The notes: generated from the sequence alone by a model not told the origin. DNA of 64,000 nt from Hymenobacter sp. DG01 (GCF_006352025.1 NZ_CP040936.1:2666001-2730000), one strand, 5' to 3'; positions 37,679 through 47,035 are shown, numbered from the stretch's first letter. Numbers and translations: made by a program.

Positions 37679-38974
37679 TTAGCCGAGCAACAGCTGGCGG
37701 TAGGCCGGCCAGTCCCACTCGTGCGTACCGTAGAAACACCCGTCATAACGCACCGATACGCGCATATTGTACGCCAGCGCCAACACCAGCAAGGCCCCGG
37801 CGCTCCAGCGCAGCCACTGCGGGCGTTGCCATAGGTAGGCCACGGCCGCCGCCAAAGGCCAAGCCAACACCGGGTACAGCTCCACGAAGCCCCGGCCCGC
37901 GTAGCTGCAGCCCAGCCCGTAGTCCCACCAGGCCGCGTAGAAGTAAGAGGCGCCCGCCCACAGGCCCAGGGCCAGCCCGGCGCGCCGCCCCGACGTACGG
38001 GCCAGCAGCAGGCAGCCCGGCAGCACCAACAACAGCACCGGATTGTAGAGGAAGCTGCCGTTGCGGGGGGCCAGCCACAGCGCAGCTAGTTTAGGCGACA
38101 GCGCGTTCGGAAAGCCTTCCTGCCCGTAGCTGTACATCAGCCAACTGCCGCGCAGGTAGTGGTAGTAGGCCAGCTGGGGCAGCCACAGCACTACCCCCGC
38201 CAGCAGCAGCAACCCCAGCACCCGCCCCTGCAGCAGTCCGCGTACCTGGGCCGGCCACGCCACACCCTCCCGCACGGGCCAGAGCAGCAGAGGTAGGGCA
38301 AATACCATATTCAGGGGCCGCAGCACCGAAATAAGGGCCACGGTGGCCGCAATGGCCACCACATGACCCCACGCCGCCCCCCGCTCATACCAGGCCGGTC
38401 CGGTACGCCGGGTAAGCAGGTAAAGCAGCAAGGCAAAAGCGCAAAACGAAAACACATGCGACATGCCCGTTTCCCGGATGCCATAATACCAGAGGTTGGT
38501 GCCCACCACCAGCAGGGTCACGCTCAGGCCCGTTATCAGCCCCGAGAAGTAGCGCCGCAGGGTGGCCGTTAGGAGCCAGAGCCCCAGCACAAAATAGGTA
38601 GCCGCAGCCACATCAATAGCTTTGTGCTCGGCTTTGGAGAAACCTGATTTATCGGCGGTAAAGGCGTGGGCCACGGCCCAGAACGGGGCTTCCAGCAGGG
38701 CTACCCCGTAGGAATATTTGGTTTCCACTTTGCCGGTGGTCCGCTGGAGCCGGAACCCGTTGCCGGTGGCCGTATCCAGCGAATCGGGGAAGGCGCGGGC
38801 ATCGAAGTCGTAAACAAAGGCCGCCGGCAGGTACACGTAGTACCCGGCCTTATCAGCCCAGATTTCGCTGTGGTAAGTAAAGGGCCGGGCCTTGGAGTGC
38901 CGGTTCAGGGCCAGGAAAATCAGGAGGCCATACAGCAGCCCCCACAGCAGGTAGTTCAGATATCCGGTTCTCAT
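37679..38974 (-). CDS. Polytopic membrane protein, unknown function
   Basis: 431 residues with roughly ten hydrophobic segments. The N-terminal half has an extracytoplasmic loop with the charged block YHSEIWADKAGYYVYLP and DKSGFSKAEHKAIDVAAAT, which broadly recalls GT39/GT83-like membrane glycosyltransferases, but no D-D or E-D catalytic pair can be assigned confidently. It lies 70 bp upstream of lgt on the same strand and may be co-transcribed with it. I do not recognise the family; a lipid-linked sugar or mannosyl transfer role is only a possibility. Confidence 0.75.
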   Translation of the reverse strand: MRTGYLNYLLWGLLYGLLIFLALNRHSKARPFTYHSEIWADKAGYYVYLPAAFVYDFDARAFPDSLDTATGNGFRLQRTTGKVETKYSYGVALLEAPFWAVAHAFTADKSGFSKAEHKAIDVAAATYFVLGLWLLTATLRRYFSGLITGLSVTLLVVGTNLWYYGIRETGMSHVFSFCAFALLLYLLTRRTGPAWYERGAAWGHVVAIAATVALISVLRPLNMVFALPLLLWPVREGVAWPAQVRGLLQGRVLGLLLLAGVVLWLPQLAYYHYLRGSWLMYSYGQEGFPNALSPKLAALWLAPRNGSFLYNPVLLLVLPGCLLLARTSGRRAGLALGLWAGASYFYAAWWDYGLGCSYAGRGFVELYPVLAWPLAAAVAYLWQRPQWLRWSAGALLVLALAYNMRVSVRYDGCFYGTHEWDWPAYRQLLLG

Positions 38975-38982
38975 TGCGGCAC

Positions 38983-38990
38983 TAAAGGTA
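38983..38990 (-). promoter_or_regulatory. Possible -7 promoter element
   Basis: TACCTTTA, read on the minus strand, differs from TAnnTTTG at the last base and lies eight bases upstream of the 38974 ATG. Confidence 0.3.
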
Positions 38991-39037
38991 CACGTCCGGT
39001 CACTGCCTACCCCCTCCCGGGTACCGAAAGCCAGGTA

Positions 39038-40222
39038 TTAAGCCGTGAAGAAGAGGCGCCTCCGGTAAAGCACTGACAGAATCAAGACCCACAGCAGCGT
39101 GTACACCACGGCCCAGCCCAGGGAAGCATGGTAGGCATCCGTGAACAGGGGCCGCCAGTGGGCGTAAAGCCAGTCGCGGGCGTAAAAGACCGATCCATCG
39201 GGATGGTGGAAGCGGAAGCGGGTCAGGAAGCGGTCCAAGGCTTCGGGCACAAAGAACACCAGCAGGGCATTGCTGCCGCAGGCAACCAGGGGCCAGGTCC
39301 AGGCTCCCCGCCAGCCCTGCACGTCGCAGAGGAAATACAGGGCTGCCAGAACCAAGCCCGCCAGGCCACCGGCGTACAGCACGTAGGAGCTGGTCCAGAG
39401 GGGCTTGTTGATAGGAAACCACCCGTTCCAGATCAGGCCCAGCACCACCAGCCCAGCACTCACCACAAACAGCCACGCGGCTTTCGTGCTGCCATCCAGG
39501 GTAGGGCGGCGCAGCCACTGGCCCGCCAGCAGCCCCAGAATACCCGTACCCACGGACGGAATCAGACCCAGCACCGACTCCGGGTCCCAGCCTTCCTGGT
39601 CGTGGTTGAGGTGGTGCCGACTGAACAGCAGCCGGTCGAGCCAGGCGCCCAGGTTGGTGGCGGGCTCCAGGTTGGCCGGTCCAATCCCCGGCACGGGCAC
39701 TAGCTGCAGCAGCGCGGCGTAGAGCACCAGCAGCCCCACGGCCAGCCACACCTGCTGCCGCCAAGTGGTTTTCAGGTACAGCACGGCACACACGCCGTAC
39801 ACTAGCCCCAGCCGCTGCAATACCCCCGGAATGCGAAAGGAGGTAAAGTAAAAGTTCGGAATCAGCCCGATCAGCAGACCCAGCACTACCAGCACCGCTA
39901 CGCGCCGGGCCACGCGGCCCAGGGCCGGGCGGTGCCGGGCGCCATCGGGCCGCACCGCCGCCAGCCCATACACCACCGAAACGCCCATAATCCCCACAAA
40001 GGAGGGAAATACCAGGTCGGCGAGGTGAAAGCCGTGCCACTCGGCGTGTATCAGAGGGGAGTAATAGTAGGGCCACTCGCCGCAGTTGTTGACCAGCAGC
40101 ATCAGCACAATGGCCAGCCCCCGAAACACATCCAGCGACACCAGCCGGCTACTAGGTTGGCTGGGGCCCAGGGCAGCCTCTTTTACTTCTGTGGCTTCAC
40201 TTACTTGATAGGGAGCGGACAT
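39038..40222 (-). CDS. HGSNAT/NagX-like membrane acyltransferase (DUF5009-like)
   Basis: 394 residues, about ten to eleven hydrophobic segments. It opens with SRLVSLDVFRGLAIVLMLLV, the typical start of DUF5009/heparan-alpha-glucosaminide N-acetyltransferase-like proteins, and has EWHGFHLADLVFPSFVGIMG with the conserved His-rich loop seen in that group. Members move acetyl groups across the membrane to amino sugars. Acceptor unknown. The frame extends to 40279, but ATG at 40222 gives the usual soluble lead-in. The 431-residue membrane protein gene follows 63 bp downstream. Confidence 0.82.
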   Translation of the reverse strand: MSAPYQVSEATEVKEAALGPSQPSSRLVSLDVFRGLAIVLMLLVNNCGEWPYYYSPLIHAEWHGFHLADLVFPSFVGIMGVSVVYGLAAVRPDGARHRPALGRVARRVAVLVVLGLLIGLIPNFYFTSFRIPGVLQRLGLVYGVCAVLYLKTTWRQQVWLAVGLLVLYAALLQLVPVPGIGPANLEPATNLGAWLDRLLFSRHHLNHDQEGWDPESVLGLIPSVGTGILGLLAGQWLRRPTLDGSTKAAWLFVVSAGLVVLGLIWNGWFPINKPLWTSSYVLYAGGLAGLVLAALYFLCDVQGWRGAWTWPLVACGSNALLVFFVPEALDRFLTRFRFHHPDGSVFYARDWLYAHWRPLFTDAYHASLGWAVVYTLLWVLILSVLYRRRLFFTA

Positions 40223-40231
40223 ATCATTTGA

Positions 40232-40294
40232 TAAACAAAAACGGAACCCACGTATTGGAGCGGCCCTTGGTAGCCCCAAAATACGCAGGTTCCG
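40232..40294 (-). terminator. Rho-independent terminator of nadE
   Basis: On the minus strand an imperfect stem (arms around 40242-40258 and 40276-40294, ending GGAACC and GGTTCC) is followed by GTTTTTGTTTAT. It lies between the nadE stop and the next gene start. Confidence 0.6.
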
Positions 40295-40338
40295 CTTCCG
40301 CTCCGGAAAATTTATAGCTTCCGCCCGGTGCCCGGTGC

Positions 40339-42273
40339 TTACAGCTGGCTCAGCTCCTCGGTAAAGCCGCCGCTCAGGATGGGGAAGCGCAGCCAGGAGC
40401 GCGGGTCCACGTTGTAGTCGTCGAGGTGGAAGGCCGGGGCGAACCGCTCACGCTTCCACTGGTTGCGGCTCCAGAGGCTGTAAAAGCGCTTCACGTAGGT
40501 TTTGAGCTGCTCGGCGTCTATATCGGGCTGCTCTTCGGCCAGCGTGGCCAGCACCTGCTGCGGGCTGAGGCGGTTGTAGAAGGCCAGGCGCTCTATACGG
40601 TTAAGCAGGGGGTAGGGCATCAGGTCCCGCTCGTCGGTTTGCTTGTCCTCCAGGGGGCGCAGCTCGGCCGTAGGCTGCAGGTTGTTCACGTGGCGCAGAG
40701 CGGGGTAGTTCAGCTCGGTTTCGGCCCAGCGCAGCCACTCTTTCACAAAGGCCTTGTCCACGCCGCCAATGGGCGAGATGGAGCCGGCCGTGTCGCCATC
40801 CATGGTGCAGTAGCCCACACTGGCCTCCGAGCGGTTGGAGGTCGTCATGAGCAGGCAGTTCTGCACGTTGGCCAGCAGCCAAATACTGGGGGCGCGCACC
40901 CGGGCCTGAATGTTTTGCAGGGCCAGGTCGTCGGTCTTCCAGCTTAACTCCCGGCCAAGGGCGTGCTCAATCTTGCCCACGTAACCGGTTACTTCCTCGT
41001 CAATGGTCCAGTTGTAAAACACGGCCCCAATGGAATCGGCCAGCTCTTTGGCCGAGTTGAAGGTATCGTCGGAAGAATTGACAGTACCCTGGTAAGCACA
41101 CGTGAGCAGGCGGCGCGTCAGCTCTTTGTTGATGTCGGCTTGCTGTTGGCTGGGCTGGGTATGGGAGGCATCTTTAGGGCCTTGCAGGCTCTGATCGGAG
41201 GTAGGCGCGGCCGGACCGGCCAGGCGCTCAATTTCCTCGGCAGTGAAGCAGCCCGCACGGCGCATGAACTCAGCCGTACCTATTTCGGCCGTACCCAACC
41301 GCACCAGCTCCGCCACGGCCACGGCGCACATCACCGAGTCGGCCCCGCCCGACAGACTGAGCACGAAGCCCCGGCTCCGGGCCTTGCGCATGTAGTCGAA
41401 CAGGCCCAGGCTCAGGGCCTGGTTTAGTTCGCGGTACTCATCGGGGGTAGGCAGGGGCTGAATCTCGTCGGCGCGCACCTGCTCAGTGGTGAAATCCACG
41501 TCCACGCACTCCATATCTACTTCCTTGAAGCTCATGAGCTGGTTGCGCATCAGCAGATGACCGTTGCGGGCCACCAGGATTTCGCCGTCGTAGATGATGC
41601 GGCCGGCTTCGTTGCCCAGCAGGTTGGCGTAGAGGTAGGTGCAGTTGAAGTTACGCGAGGCGTTCAGCACCAGCTTGTAGCGCAGGTCCGTCTTGCTCAT
41701 GGCAAAATGGCTGGCCGAAGGGTTCACAATCAGATCAACCCGGCCAGTGAGCCGTGCTGCGGGCCGCACGTCGTCAGGTCGCCACGCATCCTCACAGATT
41801 TCAAACCCGAACTTCACGCCCTTGTGCTCGAAGATCATATCACCCAGGGGCCACTCCTCCCCTTCCCACTGCACGGTAGTGGTTTTGCCGGCCGGCCAGG
41901 GCGTAAAGAAGCGCGGCTCGTAGTGTACGCCATCGTAGGCCATGAACTGCTTGGCCGCGAAGCCCAGAATCTGCCCGTCGCGCAGCACAGCGGCCGTATT
42001 GTAGGTGCTGTTATTCAGGCGCACGGGCAGGCCCACTGCCACGCAGATGCCTTCGGTCCAGGGCCGGATCTGCTGCAGGTGCGCCAGCGCCGCCGCGGGC
42101 ATCCAGTCGCTCAGAAACAGGTCTTCGCAGCCGTAGCCGGTCAGGCAGAGTTCAGGCAGGCAAAGCAGCTCTACTCCGGCCGCCTTGGCCTGGTCAATAG
42201 CTTCGCGGATGGTCCGCAGGTTATGGGTCCAGTCAATGGGTATCTGGTTGAGGGCGGCGCCGGCTATTCGCAT
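40339..42273 (-). CDS. nadE: Glutamine-dependent NAD+ synthetase
   Basis: 644 residues: an N-terminal nitrilase-fold glutaminase with Glu41 (LCLPELCLTGYG), a lysine at about 108 and nucleophile Cys160 (FGFEICEDAW), then a C-terminal NAD synthetase domain with the P-loop SLSGGADSVMC (SGGADS at 308-313). It amidates nicotinic acid adenine dinucleotide to NAD with ammonia from glutamine. A low-complexity segment of about 30 residues rich in Pro, Ser and Gln (about 353-382) sits inside the synthetase domain. Standalone transcription unit: a large hairpin precedes it and a terminator follows. Confidence 0.95.
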   Translation of the reverse strand: MRIAGAALNQIPIDWTHNLRTIREAIDQAKAAGVELLCLPELCLTGYGCEDLFLSDWMPAAALAHLQQIRPWTEGICVAVGLPVRLNNSTYNTAAVLRDGQILGFAAKQFMAYDGVHYEPRFFTPWPAGKTTTVQWEGEEWPLGDMIFEHKGVKFGFEICEDAWRPDDVRPAARLTGRVDLIVNPSASHFAMSKTDLRYKLVLNASRNFNCTYLYANLLGNEAGRIIYDGEILVARNGHLLMRNQLMSFKEVDMECVDVDFTTEQVRADEIQPLPTPDEYRELNQALSLGLFDYMRKARSRGFVLSLSGGADSVMCAVAVAELVRLGTAEIGTAEFMRRAGCFTAEEIERLAGPAAPTSDQSLQGPKDASHTQPSQQQADINKELTRRLLTCAYQGTVNSSDDTFNSAKELADSIGAVFYNWTIDEEVTGYVGKIEHALGRELSWKTDDLALQNIQARVRAPSIWLLANVQNCLLMTTSNRSEASVGYCTMDGDTAGSISPIGGVDKAFVKEWLRWAETELNYPALRHVNNLQPTAELRPLEDKQTDERDLMPYPLLNRIERLAFYNRLSPQQVLATLAEEQPDIDAEQLKTYVKRFYSLWSRNQWKRERFAPAFHLDDYNVDPRSWLRFPILSGGFTEELSQL

Positions 42274-42333
42274 AGGTCAGAAAGGAAGTTCGTTTCACAA
42301 ATCAACTCCATTTCTCCGGTTCAGGTTGCCCTC

Positions 42334-42404
42334 AGAAAACATGGCGTCCTCTGCGGGCTACATCGTGGGTACGATTTCAGCCCGCAGAGGACGCCATGTT
42401 TTCT
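42334..42404. repeat. Long perfect intergenic palindrome (terminator-like)
   Basis: Two perfect 26-bp arms (42334-42359 and 42379-42404) separated by 19 bases; the loop itself contains ATCGT/ACGAT. It lies between the rnc stop and the nadE start. On the minus strand the right arm ends in GTTTTCT, so it may terminate the acpP-fabF-rnc transcript, but the stem is longer than ordinary terminators here. Confidence 0.8.
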
Positions 42405-42421
42405 CGGAGGCCACAGTGTTC

Positions 42422-43171
42422 TTACACCCCCAGCACTTCTAAGGCCCGTTCAGCAGCCAATTGCTCAGCTTGCTTTTTAGAAAGCCCCATGCCGGTAGCC
42501 ACAGGGTTTTCGTCCAGCAGCACGGTAGCGGAAAACTCCATCACGCCGCCGGGCCGAGCTTCGCCGGTGAGGTCGTAGCGCAGATTTTTGCCGCTGCGCT
42601 GGGCCCACTCAATAAGCTTGCTTTTGAAGTTGGTGGTCGTCTGGGTCATGGCCTTCACGTCCACGTAGGGCTTGATCAGGCGGCCAAGCACAAACTTGCG
42701 GGCGGTTTTGTAGCCTTGGTCGAGGTACACAGCTCCCACCAGGGCCTCCAGGGCATTGCCGTTCACGGAGCGCGAACGAGCCGCGCGGCCCTGGCCGGCA
42801 TCCAGTTGCACCAGCTTATCCAGCCCAATTTTAAGGGCGATGCCGTTGAGGCTTTCCCGGTTTACAATGCGGCTGCGCATCTCGGTCAGGAAGCCTTCCT
42901 GCTCATACGGGAACTTGCGGAACAGATACTCGGCCACCACCGTGCCCAGCACGGCGTCTCCCAGAAACTCCAGCCGCTCATTGCTTTGGTGACGGGCCTG
43001 CTCGCCCTGCTGGCGCACTACCGAGGAGTGCGTGAAGGCCAGCTGGTAAAGCCGCACGTTATCGGGGGTGTGGCCCGTGAGCGTGGCAATGGCCTGCCGA
43101 AAGGCCCGGTCACGACCCAGCAGTCGGCGGAAAAAGCCAAACAGCGGCAGGGGCTGACCGGGCCTGGGCAT
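42422..43171 (-). CDS. rnc: Ribonuclease III
   Basis: 249 residues. The RNase III signature NERLEFLGDAVLGTVV lies at residues 64-79, a second acidic cluster at GNALEALVGAVYLDQG, and a C-terminal double-stranded RNA binding domain (KSKLIEWAQRSGKNLRYDL). It processes rRNA precursors and structured mRNAs, including potentially the long hairpin transcripts found in this window. The start codon overlaps the fabF stop by one base (TAATG), so it is translationally coupled to fabF. The acpP-fabF-rnc order is a conserved bacterial module. Confidence 0.95.
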   Translation of the reverse strand: MPRPGQPLPLFGFFRRLLGRDRAFRQAIATLTGHTPDNVRLYQLAFTHSSVVRQQGEQARHQSNERLEFLGDAVLGTVVAEYLFRKFPYEQEGFLTEMRSRIVNRESLNGIALKIGLDKLVQLDAGQGRAARSRSVNGNALEALVGAVYLDQGYKTARKFVLGRLIKPYVDVKAMTQTTTNFKSKLIEWAQRSGKNLRYDLTGEARPGGVMEFSATVLLDENPVATGMGLSKKQAEQLAAERALEVLGV

Positions 43172-44424
43172 TAGTCGCGGAGTTTACGGAAGATGACGGA
43201 CGTATTGTGGCCGCCAAATCCGAAGGTGTTACTCATAGCCACGTTTACCTCGCGGGTCTGGGCCTGATTGAACGTGAAGTTCAGCTTGGGGTCCAGCTCC
43301 GGGTCGTCGGTGAAGTGGTTGATGGTGGGGGGCACCACGTTGTGCTGCATGGCCAGAATGCAGGCCACCGCTTCAATAGCGCCGGCCCCGCCCAGCAGGT
43401 GGCCCGTCATGCTCTTGGTAGAGCTGATGTTCAGGTTGTAAGCGTGCTCGCCAAACACCTTCTGAATGGCCTTCACCTCGGCCCCGTCGCCCAGCGGAGT
43501 GCTGGTGCCGTGGGTATTGATGTAGTCCACCTCGGCGGGCGAAATACCAGCGTCGCGCAGGGCATTTTGCATTACCAGCACCACGCCGTTACCCTCAGGG
43601 TCCGGAGCCGTAATGTGGTAGGCATCCGCCGACATACCGCCGCCAATCAACTCGGCGTAAATTTTGGCGCCGCGGGCTTTGGCGTGCTCGTACTCTTCCA
43701 GCACCAGCGAAGCGGCACCTTCACCCAGCACAAAACCGTCGCGTTCCTTGTCGTAGGGGCGTGAGGCCTGCTCCGGCGCGTCGTTCCGCTCGCTCATAGC
43801 CTTCAGGGCATTGAAGCCGCCTACCCCCGATTCGGTGATAGCCGCCTCCGAGCCGCCCGTTACCACTACATCGGCCATGTTCAGGCGGATGTAGTTGAAA
43901 GCCGAGATGATGGAGTCAGAAGATGAGGCGCAGGCCGACGTAGTAACGAAATTGGGCCCGCGAAACTTGTGGCGGATGGAGATGTTGCCCGAGGCACTGT
44001 CGGCAATCATCTTCGGGATAAAGAAGGGGTTGAAACGGGGCGTACCGTCGCCGTTGGCGAAGTTGATACACTCGGCCTGCAGGGAGGTGAGCCCCCCGAT
44101 ACCGGAGCCCCAGATAACGCCTACCCGGTCTTTGTCAACGCCTTCCTCGTCCAGCTTGGCATCCTTGATGGCCTCGTCGGCGGCAATCAGGGCAAACTGG
44201 GTGAAGATGTCCATTTTCCGGCCTTCCTTGGTGGGAAAGTAGTTATCCGGATTGTAGTTCTTCACTTCGCAGGCGAAGCGGGTCTTGAACTTGCTGGCAT
44301 CGAATCGGGTGATGGGGGCGGCCCCACTCACACCGGCTTGCAGGCCCTCCCAATAGGCGGGGGCAGTGTTACCTAGCGGGGTAATGGCACCCAGGCCGGT
44401 CACGACAACTCTCCGAAGAGACAT
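43171..44424 (-). CDS. fabF: Beta-ketoacyl-ACP synthase II
   Basis: 417 residues with the catalytic triad of KAS II: Cys165 in TTSACASSSDS, His305 in YINTHGTSTPLGD and His342 in KSMTGHLLGGAGAIEAV. It condenses malonyl-ACP with acyl-ACP during fatty acid elongation. It is transcribed after acpP (165-bp gap) and is coupled to rnc by a one-base overlap. Length and motifs are standard. Confidence 0.96.
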   Translation of the reverse strand: MSLRRVVVTGLGAITPLGNTAPAYWEGLQAGVSGAAPITRFDASKFKTRFACEVKNYNPDNYFPTKEGRKMDIFTQFALIAADEAIKDAKLDEEGVDKDRVGVIWGSGIGGLTSLQAECINFANGDGTPRFNPFFIPKMIADSASGNISIRHKFRGPNFVTTSACASSSDSIISAFNYIRLNMADVVVTGGSEAAITESGVGGFNALKAMSERNDAPEQASRPYDKERDGFVLGEGAASLVLEEYEHAKARGAKIYAELIGGGMSADAYHITAPDPEGNGVVLVMQNALRDAGISPAEVDYINTHGTSTPLGDGAEVKAIQKVFGEHAYNLNISSTKSMTGHLLGGAGAIEAVACILAMQHNVVPPTINHFTDDPELDPKLNFTFNQAQTREVNVAMSNTFGFGGHNTSVIFRKLRD

Positions 44425-44589
44425 AGGCTGGCTCAGAGAAGCGAAAGAAAGGAATCAGTAGAAAAGCAAAACGGCCGGCGGCAGGCCGGCCGGTAAGCAC
44501 TTGCAGGTGGCAGGAAGTGAGTAGCTGGTAGTACGTATGCCTACATAAGGCCTAGCCCAGTCCAACTACTTACGACCACGTACCTATTA

Positions 44590-44826
44590 CTATTTAGCGT
44601 GCTCTTCGAGGTAGCTGATAGCCTGACCCACGGTACCGATATTCTCGGCTTGATCGTCCGGAATCGACACGTTGAATTCTTTTTCGAACTCCATGATGAG
44701 CTCAACAGTATCCAGCGAGTCAGCGCCCAGATCGTTCGTGAAGCTAGCCTCCGGAGTAACTTCCGAAGCTTCTACGCCAAGTTTATCAATGATGATGGCC
44801 TTTACTTTTTCTGCAATTTCAGACAT
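44590..44826 (-). CDS. acpP: Acyl carrier protein
   Basis: 78 residues, highly acidic, with the phosphopantetheine attachment serine Ser37 in [15 protein letters not shown]. It carries growing acyl chains for fatty acid synthesis. It is the first gene of the acpP-fabF-rnc module and is divergent from the IPExxxVDY gene. A GC-rich inverted repeat (GGCCGGC...GGCCGGCC) lies near 44473-44492 in the space before fabF and may adjust downstream expression. Confidence 0.97.
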   Translation of the reverse strand: MSEIAEKVKAIIIDKLGVEASEVTPEASFTNDLGADSLDTVELIMEFEKEFNVSIPDDQAENIGTVGQAISYLEEHAK

Positions 44827-44955
44827 TTCCGTGGGGGTTTAAGGAAAACTCGGCACAAATAACACCATCTTCGCTAACATTGTCAAACTTCGCCCCCCGT
44901 TTCTTCCCGGTATAAGATTATGGCCCGGGGGGTTCCGCGTGGGTACTGCGGTGCC

Positions 44956-44963
44956 TATTTTTG
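44956..44963 (+). promoter_or_regulatory. Bacteroidota -7 promoter element
   Basis: TATTTTTG is a perfect TAnnTTTG match 25 bases upstream of the IPExxxVDY ATG at 44989. No TTTG -33 box was found about 20 bases further upstream. Confidence 0.5.
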
Positions 44964-44988
44964 CGTTTCCTTTCCTTTGCCGCCGCTC

Positions 44989-45417
44989 ATGAAAACCCTC
45001 ACGCTCGATGTGGACTATGACTGTGAGTTCGACCTGTTCGGGCTGGTTTCCTCTACCCGCGAGCATACGTTGGCCTGGATTCTTAACCGGACGCTGAAGC
45101 TGCGCCTGGTAAAGCAGCAGGACCTGATTTATGATCTGTTCAACAAGGGCCGCCTGGTCATCAGCAACTACCTGTATGCTACGGAGCACTACACCCTGCG
45201 CCTGCTGCGCAACCGCTCCGTGGATGCCTCGGCCCTGAAGAAACCCTACCTCGCTCCCGATATCAAGGAGTACGACTACCTGCTGCAGGTCAGCAATGGC
45301 TCGGGGGCGCTGGCTGCCGAGGAACTGCTGGCCCACCTGACGGCCCTGCCCGAGGTGCAACTGGTAAGCCAATTCAACCCCAATGACCTTAAATTCAAAG
45401 AAAATCTGCTTTTTTGA
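44989..45417 (+). CDS. IPExxxVDY-family protein
   Basis: 142 residues. The core pattern fits the family: an opening LDVDYDCEFDLFGLVSSTRE, then a mid-region of long strands and the closing FNPNDLKFKENLLF block. The family is mostly restricted to Bacteroidota and has no known function, but is consistently found near pyk and acpP/fabF/rnc, as here. The frame extends upstream to 44920, but ATG at 44989 begins the conserved region directly. It is soluble, with no catalytic motif. pyk follows 160 bp downstream on the same strand. Confidence 0.85.
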   Translation: MKTLTLDVDYDCEFDLFGLVSSTREHTLAWILNRTLKLRLVKQQDLIYDLFNKGRLVISNYLYATEHYTLRLLRNRSVDASALKKPYLAPDIKEYDYLLQVSNGSGALAAEELLAHLTALPEVQLVSQFNPNDLKFKENLLF

Positions 45418-45439
45418 ATTTCATATACCAGCTTAGCTC

Positions 45440-45520
45440 TTGAGCAACCCGAAGGACTTTAGTACGCGGTAAAGGCTTTTTCCTTGAGCCACTGCCGCCT
45501 ACTAAAGTCCTTTGCGCTGC
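45440..45520. repeat. Palindromic intergenic element, diverged family B
   Basis: An 18-bp inverted repeat with one mismatch (45452-45469 and 45495-45512; core AAGGACTTTAGTA). The surrounding CTTGAGC...GAAGGACTTT and AAAGTCCTTTGCG resemble the arms of the elements at 50577 and 55012 (CCTGAGC...GAAGGACCTT and AAGGTCCTTCGC). It lies in the pyk leader region. Confidence 0.6.
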
Positions 45521-45577
45521 CTGGCCCACCCCGGCCTCCACTCTGCATTCACGAACCTTTGAACCTAATACTGCATC

Positions 45578-47017
45578 ATGGAATCTCGACCGCACTTTAA
45601 TAAAACCAAGATAATTGCCACCGTTGGCCCGGCCTCCAACACGTATGAGAAACTTGGTATGCTGATGCGGGAAGGCGTGGACGTGTTCCGCCTGAACTTC
45701 TCGCACGGCAGCCACGAAGACCACCTGGCCGTGGTGAATACCGTACGCCGCCTCAACAAGGATATGCGCATGAACGTGGGCCTGCTGCAGGATCTGCAGG
45801 GCCCCAAAATCCGGCTGGGAGAAGTAGAAGGCGGCGGAGTAGAAATTAAGCCCGGCGACAAAATCAAGCTGGTGTGCGGCGAAAAGGAAATCAGCACGGC
45901 TACCCGCCTGAGCACGATTTACCTGGGCCTGGCGCGCGACGTGAAAGCCGGTGACATGATTCTCATCGACGACGGCAAGATTGAGCTGCGCGTACTGGCT
46001 ACTGACCGCGACAAGGAAGTAGATGTTGAGGTTATCTACGGGGGCCTCGTGAAGCCGCGTAAAGGCATCAACCTGCCCGACTCGGAGGTTTCGGCCCCGT
46101 CGATGACGGAGAAGGACATTGAGGACCTGAAATTTGGGCTGGAAAATGAGGTGGACTGGATTGCCCTTTCCTTTGCCCGCCGGGCCGAGGACATCCGCTT
46201 CATCAAAAACTTGATTGCGGAAAGCGGCAAAACGGCCCGCGTCATCGCCAAAATCGAAACGCCCGAAGGCCTGCGCAACCTCGACGAAATCATTGCCCTC
46301 ACCGATGCCGTAATGGTAGCCCGCGGCGACCTGGGCGTGGAGGTGAAGATGGAGGAAGTGCCGATGGCCCAGAAGCTCATCGTGGAGAAGTGCAACAAGG
46401 CCGGCAAACCGGTAATTGTGGCCACCCAGATGATGGAAAGCATGATTACGGCCCCCCGCCCTACCCGTGCCGAAACCAGCGACGTAGCCAACGCCGTTAT
46501 CGATGGGGCCGATGCCGTGATGCTGTCCGCTGAAACGGCTGTGGGCGCCTACCCCGCCGAGGTAATCCGCTCCATGGTGGGCACCATTACCAGTGTAGAG
46601 AGCCGCATGCCCAGCCTCTACCACCACTGGTACCCTATCACGCCCGACTCACCGACCTTCATGGTGGATAGCGTACTTTCGGCGGCCTGCCACCTGGCCA
46701 AAAACACCGGGGCCAAAGCCATTACCGGCATGACCCACCGCGGCTACACGGCCTTCCAGATTGCCAAGTACCGGCCCAAAGCCAACATCTTTATCTTCAC
46801 CGATAACCGCCCCTTGCTTACTACCCTGAGCCTGATTTGGGGGGTGCGCGGCTTCTACTACGACCGCATGGTAAGCACCGACAGCACCGTATCGGACATC
46901 AAGTACGCCCTGACTACCACCGGCCACTTGCAGAAAGGCGACGTGTTCATCAACACGGCCTCCATGCCCATCAATGAAAAAGGCAAAACCAACATGGTAA
47001 AAGTAAGCGTCGCATAA
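45578..47017 (+). CDS. pyk: Pyruvate kinase
   Basis: 479 residues. Landmarks: TKIIATVGPASN at the start, VFRLNFSHGSHEDH, the B-domain, MVARGDLGVEVKMEEVP with GKPVIVATQMMESMI, and a C-terminal domain. It makes pyruvate and ATP from phosphoenolpyruvate and ADP. The gene is preceded by a hairpin and followed by a strong terminator, so it is probably transcribed alone or with the IPExxxVDY gene. Length is standard for the bacterial enzyme. Confidence 0.97.
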   Translation: MESRPHFNKTKIIATVGPASNTYEKLGMLMREGVDVFRLNFSHGSHEDHLAVVNTVRRLNKDMRMNVGLLQDLQGPKIRLGEVEGGGVEIKPGDKIKLVCGEKEISTATRLSTIYLGLARDVKAGDMILIDDGKIELRVLATDRDKEVDVEVIYGGLVKPRKGINLPDSEVSAPSMTEKDIEDLKFGLENEVDWIALSFARRAEDIRFIKNLIAESGKTARVIAKIETPEGLRNLDEIIALTDAVMVARGDLGVEVKMEEVPMAQKLIVEKCNKAGKPVIVATQMMESMITAPRPTRAETSDVANAVIDGADAVMLSAETAVGAYPAEVIRSMVGTITSVESRMPSLYHHWYPITPDSPTFMVDSVLSAACHLAKNTGAKAITGMTHRGYTAFQIAKYRPKANIFIFTDNRPLLTTLSLIWGVRGFYYDRMVSTDSTVSDIKYALTTTGHLQKGDVFINTASMPINEKGKTNMVKVSVA

Positions 47018-47035
47018 GCAGCTTACCTCTACCTG

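Noticed and set aside
45395..46627. Minus-strand open frame over pyk
   Set aside because: Antisense shadow of pyruvate kinase, His/Gly/Ala-rich, no domain.
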